5,750 nucleotides of DNA from RGIG5579 sp045544655 (GTDB lineage Bacteria; Bacillota; Clostridia; Oscillospirales; SIG627). The stretch lies in the NCBI GenBank assembly GCA_045544655.1, contig JAZPZL010000143.1:1-5750 (forward strand), written 5' to 3'. The translations under genes and the position numbers were made by a program. How positions within the stretch are numbered: the first letter of the stretch is position 1; the number at the start of each line of letters is the position of its first letter. The notes below the pieces were generated by a model. The model did not search any database. It worked only from the letters and a program-made list of their open reading frames with translations, and was not told the DNA's origin. Below are positions 1-3,985 of the stretch, piece after piece.

Positions 1-2
1 AG

Positions 3-155
3 GTAAAAGATTACAAATTCAGCCAGGTTTGGTTTTGGCTTGTTTTTCAAAGAATCTTTGCAAGACAAATGAAAAATAAAAAGTTATTAATTAATATTCT
101 CAGCTTTCAGGCATATTTCATTCGTGTCATTAAGTTCAAAATTTCCAAAAAATAA
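3..155 (+). CDS. Possible C-terminal end of an unidentified gene, cut by the left edge
   Basis: An open frame enters from the left edge and runs 50 codons to a TAA at 153-155, with no internal stop in very AT-rich DNA. The visible end is rich in aromatic and basic residues (FSQVWFWLVFQRIFARQ near the start, KFKISKK at the end), which would suit the tail of a membrane or membrane-associated protein. The stop falls inside the left arm of the hairpin at 151-178. The same arrangement occurs at the stops of the genes ending at 743 and 755, which supports a real gene end. I do not recognise a family. A second frame (starting at base 2) is open only to 79 and is less convincing. It could still be chance, since 50 codons is short. 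Confidence 0.42.
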   Translation, partial: VKDYKFSQVWFWLVFQRIFARQMKNKKLLINILSFQAYFIRVIKFKISKK

Positions 156-178
156 GACAGTCAATTGACTGTCTTATT
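151..178. terminator. Perfect 12-bp hairpin, probable bidirectional terminator; left boundary of the hairpin-array element
   Basis: The arms AATAAGACAGTC (151-162) and GACTGTCTTATT (167-178) are perfectly complementary around an AATT loop. An A run precedes the stem and TTATTCTT closes it. It would end the gene stopping at 155. Its outer arms (AATAAG / CTTATT followed by CTT) are the same as those of the hairpin at 732-759. Confidence 0.7.
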
Positions 179-183
179 CTTAT

Positions 184-352
184 CCAATCCGATGGATTGG
201 CATGGCATCACCCGCAAGGGTGTATGGAATCAGTCGCTTTGCGACTGTATGGCACCACGCGTCAGCGTGTATTTCCTTCGGATTGATTCCATACCGCCTA
301 TGGCGGATTCCATCCAACACTGCGTGTTGATTCCATGCAGGGCTTCGCCTTG
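184..352. repeat. Tandem array of eight short hairpins with inverted spacer sets
   Basis: Eight consecutive stem-loops are visible: 184-200 (7 bp, GAT loop), 209-222 (5 bp, GCAA loop), 231-247 (7 bp, TTT), 256-269 (5 bp, GTCA), about 274-282 (3 bp, degenerate), 294-306 (5 bp, TAT), 315-329 (6 bp, TGC) and 338-352 (6 bp with one G-T pair, TTC). Hairpin centres are about 22-24 bases apart, except around the degenerate one. Stem sequences differ but pairing is kept, so structure rather than sequence is conserved. Spacers are CATGGCAT, TATGGAAT and TATGGCAC on the left (201, 223, 248), and ATTCCATA, ATTCCATC and ATTCCATG on the right (286, 307, 330). The right set is close to the reverse complement of the left set. 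The stretch is much more GC-rich than its surroundings. It ends about 10 bases before the ribosome binding site of the four-helix-bundle gene. A structured 5' leader RNA or a mobile repeat element are both possible. Confidence 0.85.
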
Positions 353-361
353 ATTGTGGAC

Positions 362-368
362 GAAAGGA
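362..368 (+). promoter_or_regulatory. Ribosome binding site fixing the start of the four-helix-bundle gene
   Basis: GAAAGGA lies 6 bases before the ATG at 375. The alternative in-frame TTG at 354 touches the last hairpin of the array and has no such site, so 375 is preferred. Confidence 0.7.
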
Positions 369-374
369 TCAAGC

Positions 375-743
375 ATGAGTGCAAATTATCTTTTGAAATA
401 CTCGCAAGAACTTGCAACGGGCATTGAGGAATTGTGTAAGTCTCTCAACGATAGAAGAGGGAATTTCAATACACTTTTTCAGCTGAAGAAATCTTCTTCC
501 AGTGTTTTTGCCAATATTTCCGAAGCCCAATATCCTCAAAGCCTTCCGGATATGCTTTCTAAATTTGAGATTGCGCGTAAGGAATGCATGGAAACGGAAT
601 CTTGGTTAAAACTCCTTTTGTCTTCTTCCGATATCGATGATTTGGTGTTCAAGAGATCCCGTAACCTCTGCGGCAGAATCCGCAGAATGCTCACGTCCTC
701 TTGTATTACAATCGAAAATAAGATCAATAAAAATAAGCCGTGA
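375..743 (+). CDS. Four-helix-bundle protein, S23 / 23S rRNA intervening-sequence-protein family
   Basis: This 122-aa protein has the layout of the S23/IVP family (Pfam PF05635, TIGR02436). Helix 1 spans about 3-25. Helix 2 carries QLKKSSSSVFANISEAQ (36-52), matching the family's QLRRA-S-ANIAEG signature. Helix 3 carries KFEIARKECMETESWLKLL (63-81), matching the IA-GS--E-E--L pattern. Helix 4 runs about 87-115 and is basic (RIRRML at 101-106). The length is normal for the family. Members are known from intervening sequences inside 23S rRNA genes, and the related Avd proteins of diversity-generating retroelements share the fold. No enzymatic activity is established for the family, and nucleic-acid binding is the usual proposal. 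The gene follows directly on the hairpin array, and its TGA stop lies in the terminal hairpin at 732-759. No promoter is recognisable between the upstream terminator and the gene. I infer a functional link between protein and array; the sequence does not prove it. Confidence 0.85.
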   Translation: MSANYLLKYSQELATGIEELCKSLNDRRGNFNTLFQLKKSSSSVFANISEAQYPQSLPDMLSKFEIARKECMETESWLKLLLSSSDIDDLVFKRSRNLCGRIRRMLTSSCITIENKINKNKP

Positions 744-759
744 ATTTTCACGGCTTATT
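732..759. terminator. Bidirectional 12-bp hairpin terminator between convergent genes; right boundary of the element
   Basis: AATAAGCCGTGA (732-743) pairs perfectly with TCACGGCTTATT (748-759) around an ATTT loop, with A-rich DNA before it and CTTGTATTT after it. It contains both the TGA of the plus-strand gene (741-743) and the stop of the minus-strand XRE gene (755-757), so it can end both transcripts. Confidence 0.85.
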
Positions 760-967
760 CTTGTATTTGAGGGTTATTGCTGATTTCCAAAATATAGTCA
801 ATGGAAACATCGTATAGGGAAGAGAGCTTAATTAAAATATCGGTTGGAATATCCCGTTGACCGAGTTCGTAATTGCTGTAGACTTGTTGAGAACAATTCA
901 GTTTTGCCGCAACTTGCTTTTGCGTTAGATCGTGATCTTCTCTCAAATCTCGGATTCTTCGAAACAT
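755..967 (-). CDS. Small XRE/Cro-CI family transcriptional repressor
   Basis: This 70-aa single-domain HTH_3 (XRE) regulator begins MFRRIRDLREDHDLTQ. The helix-turn-helix covers roughly 14-38: LTQKQVAAKLNCSQQVYSNYE, with the recognition helix around SQQVYSNYE, followed by the typical hydrophobic end LIKLSSLYDVSIDYIL. There is no sensor or dimerisation domain beyond the HTH fold. The ATG at 967 is chosen because GAAGGTG lies 5 bases before it. An in-frame TTG at 985 would place that ribosome binding site inside the gene. It is divergent from the membrane protein gene at 1086, with two matching inverted-repeat operators between them, so it very likely represses both itself and that gene. Its 3' end converges on the four-helix-bundle gene with only 11 bases between them. 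Confidence 0.9.
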   Translation of the reverse strand: MFRRIRDLREDHDLTQKQVAAKLNCSQQVYSNYELGQRDIPTDILIKLSSLYDVSIDYILEISNNPQIQE

Positions 968-972
968 TCCAT

Positions 973-979
973 CACCTTC
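973..979 (-). promoter_or_regulatory. Ribosome binding site deciding the XRE start codon
   Basis: On the minus strand this reads GAAGGTG, 5 bases before the ATG at 967-965. It argues against the upstream in-frame TTG at 985-983. Confidence 0.7.
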
Positions 980-989
980 TTTCAAAAAT

Positions 990-1018
990 ATTATATCCTA
1001 CCGCGAATTGCGGTATTG
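990..1018 (-). promoter_or_regulatory. Probable promoter of the XRE gene
   Basis: On the minus strand, a perfect -10 TATAAT lies at 995-990. At 17-bp spacing the -35 would be CAATAC (1018-1013), a poor match, so this promoter is probably weaker than its divergent partner. The operator at 999-1015 fills its spacer, which predicts autorepression. Confidence 0.55.
999..1015. promoter_or_regulatory. Operator 1, 17-bp inverted repeat
   Basis: TACCGC-GAATT-GCGGTA has perfect 6-bp half-sites. It ends exactly at the base before the -35 of the plus-strand promoter and sits in the spacer of the minus-strand promoter. It is the likely binding site for the adjacent XRE protein. Confidence 0.75.
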
Positions 1019-1044
1019 ACAAATACCGCAAATTGCAGTATAAT
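1016..1044 (+). promoter_or_regulatory. Consensus sigma-A promoter of the membrane protein gene
   Basis: TTGACA (1016-1021) and TATAAT (1039-1044) are separated by exactly 17 bases, so both boxes match the consensus. Transcription should start near 1051, giving a leader of about 35 bases. Such a strong promoter would need repression, and operator 2 lies across its spacer. Confidence 0.9.
1024..1040. promoter_or_regulatory. Operator 2, 17-bp inverted repeat inside the promoter spacer
   Basis: TACCGC-AAATT-GCAGTA is a near copy of operator 1, with one mismatch in the right half-site. Its centre is 25 bp from that of operator 1. It overlaps the first two bases of the -10 box, so a bound repressor would exclude RNA polymerase. 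Confidence 0.75.
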
Positions 1045-1085
1045 GAAAGTGACGGAAGTCGAAAAAACATATAAGGAGAAGCATT

Positions 1086-1682
1086 ATGTCTAATTCAAAA
1101 TTTAATTTAAGAGATGGTTACCGAAAACTTGTGATCGATCCGGTGAAAAGCTATGATGAGTTTCAAGAGAGAAAGAGAAAGCATAAGCTGATAAAGATTG
1201 TTTCTTTGTTATTGTTTATTATTCCCATCATCCTCATGGGTGCTTTTATTAATATTCTTGGAAACGGCGAAGCTTATGATACGGCTTCATCGATACTAAC
1301 TATACCGATTGTTGTTGGTGCAGTAGGACTTTTATTTTCTGCACTTTTAGGAGCGAAACTGAAAAAAATCAAAAAAATCTTGGAACTCAGACAATGTCAA
1401 TCTTGTAAGGCGCTGATTGAGTATGATGATTCTGTTGATTATGAAGAATTACGCAGATGGGAAGTAAAAAAAGTTCAAAGTGGTAATAATGGAACTCATG
1501 TCTATCAAACGGTATATTCAGAAGTATTGATTTCCTGTGTTTGCCAAAAATGTGGCACAAAGAAGGAGTTTAAGGAGAAGTTTCGTGTAGAAAAGTGGAC
1601 CGATGGTTCTCAAAGTTATTCCTATGATCTGGATGAGTTAATAGAAGGATTCTTTAAAGGAACAAATGTTCAGATTAACTAA
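1086..1682 (+). CDS. Membrane protein with two TM helices and a cytoplasmic zinc-ribbon-like domain
   Basis: The protein has 198 aa. A basic N-terminal segment (about 1-35, with ERKRKHK at 28-34) precedes TM1 (about 35-57), a short loop and TM2 (about 69-90). A lysine-rich stretch (KLKKIKK, 91-97) predicts that the C-terminal half is cytoplasmic. That half has CQSC (104-107) and CVCQKC (151-156), giving paired CxxC motifs typical of a zinc ribbon, split by about 45 residues. Between them is a repetitive-looking beta-type stretch (WEVKKVQSG, HVYQTVYSEV). The start is supported by AAGGAGA (1073-1079) 6 bases before the ATG. I do not recognise a named family. The gene is driven by a consensus promoter under the predicted control of the divergent XRE repressor. 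It is single-gene and closed by the terminator at 1744-1769. A stress-induced membrane protein or a small antagonist-type module are possible, but nothing shows which. Confidence 0.85.
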   Translation: MSNSKFNLRDGYRKLVIDPVKSYDEFQERKRKHKLIKIVSLLLFIIPIILMGAFINILGNGEAYDTASSILTIPIVVGAVGLLFSALLGAKLKKIKKILELRQCQSCKALIEYDDSVDYEELRRWEVKKVQSGNNGTHVYQTVYSEVLISCVCQKCGTKKEFKEKFRVEKWTDGSQSYSYDLDELIEGFFKGTNVQIN

Positions 1683-1684
1683 AT

Positions 1685-1735
1685 TGATTTGTGATAAATC
1701 ACGATGAAAGACCGGTTCCATTTTGAGTGTCGGTC
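1685..1735 (+). other. Two small hairpins in the 3' untranslated region
   Basis: TGATTT (1685-1690) pairs with AAATCA (1696-1701), and GACCG (1710-1714) pairs with CGGTC (1731-1735). Both lie between the stop codon at 1682 and the terminator. Neither has a following T run, so they are probably just 3' UTR structure. Confidence 0.35.
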
Positions 1736-1743
1736 CCAAAAAG

Positions 1744-1769
1744 AAAAGCAGGTCATTTGACCTGCTTTT
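1744..1769. terminator. Rho-independent terminator after the membrane protein gene
   Basis: AAAAGCAGGTC (1744-1754) pairs with GACCTGCTTTT (1759-1769) around an ATTT loop, and the T run continues to 1772. The A run on the left also allows termination from the other strand. Confidence 0.9.
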
Positions 1770-1859
1770 TTTGCTTAATAGTTTTTCGGAATGAATCGAT
1801 TTATTTTTTATGAATCGCTAAAAAGATACCGTATATGAGATGGATCGACGGAATATTAC

Positions 1860-1888
1860 TTGACGATAATTCTTAAATATGATAAAAT
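1860..1888 (+). promoter_or_regulatory. Probable sigma-A promoter in the 1683-2143 gap
   Basis: TTGACG (1860-1865) and TAAAAT (1883-1888) have one mismatch each to consensus and are separated by 17 bases. A transcript would start near 1895 and would first meet the hairpin at 1994-2025. It may serve a short non-coding RNA of about 130 bases or be the distant promoter of the operon at 2144. No better promoter is visible closer to that operon. Confidence 0.5.
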
Positions 1889-1978
1889 CAGCGTAAAATT
1901 GATGCTTTGGTGAACGAACTGATGGTCAAGAACTCTTTGAAGGCAGAAGAGATTCATTCTGTTTTGTCAAATAGCTGA
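1886..1978 (+). pseudogene. Possible relic of a gene 3' end, FtsH-C-terminus-like
   Basis: A 30-codon open stretch ending in TGA (1976-1978) reads KIDALVNELMVKNSLKAEEI and then HSVLSNS. This pattern (ID-L---L--K--L--EEI--VL) resembles the last helical residues of FtsH-type M41 proteases. There is no ribosome binding site and a stop lies just upstream, and I see no continuation of the family in any frame to the left. It is either a decayed fragment or coincidence. It also lies within the transcript predicted from 1895. Confidence 0.28.
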
Positions 1979-1993
1979 TTTATATGAATATAC

Positions 1994-2025
1994 AAAATCG
2001 CAGAATCGACAGATTCTGCGATTTT
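1994..2025. terminator. 14-bp hairpin, terminator-like
   Basis: AAAATCGCAGAATC (1994-2007) pairs perfectly with GATTCTGCGATTTT (2012-2025) around a GACA loop. The U run is only four bases and lies within the stem. It fits a terminator for a short RNA from the promoter at 1860-1888, or an attenuator ahead of the operon at 2144. Confidence 0.7.
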
Positions 2026-2092
2026 CCATCAAAATACGAAAAAAACGATAAACGCAAGTTTTATTTTCGGATGAATCATAGATTCTTATTAA

Positions 2093-2122
2093 CGGTTTGA
2101 CGAGAGTTGAACCGAGATTTTT
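2093..2122 (+). promoter_or_regulatory. GAGA-tetraloop leader hairpin followed by a U run
   Basis: CGGTTTGAC (2093-2101) pairs with GTTGAACCG (2106-2114), 9 bp including two G-T pairs, around a GAGA loop of the GNRA type. AGATTTTT follows. It lies 22 bases before the operon's start codon, so it may act as a leader structure or weak attenuator. The function is inferred from position only. Confidence 0.4.
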
Positions 2123-2143
2123 AACAGGAGAAGGGAGGGCGAG

Positions 2144-3124
2144 ATGAAATACAGTTATCCAAAGATCAGCAATACTTTGACGTATCAAAGAATGGATGAT
2201 GATACCGTTGAGGTTGTCGATCATATCACCGATGATCGCTTTGCCATGGACATCGACGCTGTTCGGTTTGTCAGAAAACTGGATGGATTTACAAATCCCT
2301 ATAAAATTCCGACGTTATTGAGCCGAGAAGAAATCGACGAGACCCTCCACTTTATTAAGGAGAACGATTTGGTTCGATATCGGGATACGATGCATCTTTC
2401 TTTTGGAAACGTTTTAAAAACCTTGTGGATTCCAAAACGGTCCTTGGGATTGAAACGACTTGCCTGTTTAACCAACTTTTTTCTGATGCTCCTGTGGCTT
2501 CCTTTGCCGATCCTCGGGGTCGTGATGTTTGCCAATAATATTAAAAACGTAGAATTCGGTGGGATTTGGGGTGGGTTCTTCATCGGACTGATTTTCGGAA
2601 TGGTGTTTCACGAGTTCGGTCATGCATTTGCAGGAATTGCTTACGGCGCCGCCGTTTTTGAAATGGGAGTTATGCTGATGTACTGTGTGATACCCGGTGC
2701 ATACGTTATTTTGAACAGAAATCCGGTGAAAAACAGGATGAAACGCGTTCAGATAAATGCTGCCGGGGTCGAGATGAACTTTTTGCTTTTTGGTGCATTT
2801 CTGATTTTAGGTGCGGTCTTTCCTTTGATGGGCGGTATGTTTTTATGCGCAGCCATTTTCAACGGAATGATCGGCGCAATCAATTTGACGCTTCTGGCGG
2901 GACTTGACGGTGCGGCTATTATGTCGGATCTTCTGGGAGTAGAAGATATGATTGGTTGGGCAAAAAGAATCCTTTTTAATCGAAAAGAAAGAAGGAAGCT
3001 CCTTCGTAGCGGTTCCGGCGGTGTTGCATCCGTCTCGCTTTGCTATATGCTGCTTGCATTGCAGCTTTTGTGGCCGATTCTTTTGATTACCAACGTTTTG
3101 GAGGTTGTAGCATGCTTTTTTTGA
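2144..3124 (+). CDS. M50-family (site-2-protease-like) membrane metallopeptidase with PqqD-like N-terminus
   Basis: The protein has 326 aa. Residues about 1-85 are soluble and have the look of a PqqD-like winged-helix domain (AMDIDAVRFVRKLDG, then LSREEIDETLHFIKENDLV), as found fused to RiPP-associated M50 proteins. The rest is polytopic, with TM segments near 107-130, 141-165, 172-190, 206-228, 231-252 and 296-320. The zinc motif HEFGH (156-160) gives two histidine ligands and the catalytic Glu157. LLAGLDG (250-256) supplies the likely third ligand, Asp255. AAGVEMN (206-212) is the conserved inner motif. M50 enzymes cleave substrates within the membrane, and relatives such as YydH act in peptide maturation and export. 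No precursor peptide or radical SAM gene is visible nearby, so the substrate is unknown. The start is supported by GGGAGGG (2133-2139). The gene overlaps the next one by 13 bases and leads a four-gene operon. Confidence 0.88.
   Translation: MKYSYPKISNTLTYQRMDDDTVEVVDHITDDRFAMDIDAVRFVRKLDGFTNPYKIPTLLSREEIDETLHFIKENDLVRYRDTMHLSFGNVLKTLWIPKRSLGLKRLACLTNFFLMLLWLPLPILGVVMFANNIKNVEFGGIWGGFFIGLIFGMVFHEFGHAFAGIAYGAAVFEMGVMLMYCVIPGAYVILNRNPVKNRMKRVQINAAGVEMNFLLFGAFLILGAVFPLMGGMFLCAAIFNGMIGAINLTLLAGLDGAAIMSDLLGVEDMIGWAKRILFNRKERRKLLRSGSGGVASVSLCYMLLALQLLWPILLITNVLEVVACFF
3100..3104 (+). promoter_or_regulatory. Ribosome binding site inside the M50 gene
   Basis: GGAGG lies 7 bases before the ATG at 3112, within the last codons of the upstream gene. 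It fixes the downstream start at 3112 rather than the earlier in-frame ATG at 3040 and implies translational coupling. Confidence 0.75.
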
Positions 3125-3486
3125 GAAGGGGAATCTGGACCTTGGGAATCCCCGCGGTCCTTTCGTTGATTGCCGTAATGCAGCGTTCGATAGTCCTCAT
3201 TGCCGGAGCGGTCGTCGTTCCGTTTCTTCTTTTGTTGCTTGTTCCTGCTTTCAAGGGGAGGGAAAGCGTATGGATGTTTCTTTTTGTTGGGATTTCATCC
3301 ATCCCAATCAACGCTTATATTTTAATTTTTATGAATGAGCAGGGCTATCTTTTTGATGATTCCTTTTTTATTTTAGGGATTTTCAGAACCATTCTGTATG
3401 GTTCGGTTTTGTTCAGTATGGAAGAGATCGTTATGGGTGTAATTACCCGCTTGTTCTGGAAAAAGCAATATAAGCTCCCATTGTAA
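3112..3486 (+). CDS. Small four-TM integral membrane protein, partner of the M50 protein
   Basis: This 124-aa, very hydrophobic protein has predicted TM segments near 7-23, 26-46, 53-74 and 84-111. A positively charged turn (KGRE, 48-51) and a basic tail (RLFWKKQYK, 113-121) suggest that both lie on the cytoplasmic side. An acidic pair in SMEEIV (102-107) sits within or next to the last helix. I do not recognise a family, and no catalytic motif is visible. Its start overlaps the 3' end of the M50 gene by 13 bases, with an internal ribosome binding site. This tight coupling usually marks two proteins made in fixed ratio. I infer that it is a membrane partner, chaperone or substrate-presenting subunit of the M50 protein, but an immunity-type protein is equally possible. 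Confidence 0.8.
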   Translation: MLFLRRGIWTLGIPAVLSLIAVMQRSIVLIAGAVVVPFLLLLLVPAFKGRESVWMFLFVGISSIPINAYILIFMNEQGYLFDDSFFILGIFRTILYGSVLFSMEEIVMGVITRLFWKKQYKLPL

Positions 3487-3506
3487 GGGGCGAGTTAATG
3501 CAATAT

Positions 3507-3513
3507 AAGGAGG
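3507..3513 (+). promoter_or_regulatory. Ribosome binding site deciding the DUF1810 start
   Basis: A perfect AAGGAGG ends 8 bases before the ATG at 3522. The in-frame ATG at 3498 lies upstream of this site and is therefore not the start. Confidence 0.85.
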
Positions 3514-3521
3514 ATTTTATA

Positions 3522-3947
3522 ATGAAAAGTTTGGAGCGTTTTCGCGATGCGCAAAAACAGGACTACGCTTGCGCCCTCGCTGAGATTCAGAACGGATACA
3601 AGGAAAGTCACTGGATGTGGTACATATTTCCGCAGATCAAAGGACTGGGGAGAAGTCCCACCGCACGATTCTATTCCATCGAGGATCTGGATGAGGCGGT
3701 TGCTTTTCTGAACGATCCGTATCTGGGAGAGAATCTGCGCGAGATTTCCGCAGAGCTTCTTAAGAAAACCACTGATGATGCTGAGGATATTTTTGGATAT
3801 ACAGACGCAAAAAAATTGAGATCTTCAATGACGCTCTTTCATTTTGCCAGAGAAATGTGCGAGGAAAACCGCGTGTTCTATGAGGTGTTGTTAAAATTTT
3901 TCGACGGTGAGTTTGATGAGAGGACTCTCGATTTGCTTGAGGAATGA
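3522..3947 (+). CDS. DUF1810 family protein
   Basis: This 141-aa protein is full length for the DUF1810 family. Signature blocks are LERFRDAQKQDYACALAEI (4-22), then G-K-SHWMWYIFPQIKGLG (25-43) and a SPTARFYSI-type segment (45-53). DLDEAVAFLNDPYLGENLRE follows, then a C-terminal half with KLRSSMTLFHFA. The protein is soluble, with no signal peptide or TM segment. The biochemical role of DUF1810 is not known to me. The conserved His-Trp-Met-Trp and the Arg/Tyr positions look like a small-molecule or nucleotide pocket, but that is speculation. It sits 35 bases after the four-TM gene and 38 bases before the sirtuin gene on the same strand, so all are probably co-transcribed. The pairing with an NAD-dependent enzyme makes an NAD or ADP-ribose-linked role worth considering. 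Confidence 0.9.
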   Translation: MKSLERFRDAQKQDYACALAEIQNGYKESHWMWYIFPQIKGLGRSPTARFYSIEDLDEAVAFLNDPYLGENLREISAELLKKTTDDAEDIFGYTDAKKLRSSMTLFHFAREMCEENRVFYEVLLKFFDGEFDERTLDLLEE

Positions 3948-3985
3948 GCGTCAAGGCTTGAAACCATGAAAGGAGCTGTGCAGAG

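Noticed and set aside
184..352. CRISPR array
   Set aside because: The repeated parts are only 7-8 bases and flip orientation, and the variable parts are self-complementary hairpins rather than spacers. No cas genes are present.
184..352. tRNA or other known structured RNA
   Set aside because: There is no acceptor stem, T-loop or anticodon arrangement, and eight successive hairpins fit no standard RNA gene I know.
165..353. 62-codon open frame across the hairpin array
   Set aside because: It has no ribosome binding site, its residues are dictated by the repeats, and it begins inside the 151-178 hairpin. The structure explains the sequence better.
968..985. TTG start at 985 for the XRE gene
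   Set aside because: It would bury the GAAGGTG ribosome binding site inside the coding region. The ATG at 967 has correct spacing.
844..1074. Plus-strand 76-codon frame over the XRE gene and control region
   Set aside because: It runs antisense to a clear helix-turn-helix gene and through its promoters and operators.
2097..2125. Promoter TTGACG-17-TTTAAC just before the M50 gene
   Set aside because: The -10 box is poor, and the start point would fall on the ribosome binding site. The TTGACG is part of the GAGA-loop hairpin.
1967..2224. Minus-strand 85-codon frame
   Set aside because: It crosses two hairpins and overlaps the N-terminus of the M50 gene, with no family resemblance.
3040..3111. 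Earlier start for the four-TM protein
   Set aside because: The ATG at 3040 lies deep in the M50 gene without a good ribosome binding site, while 3112 has GGAGG at 7 bases.
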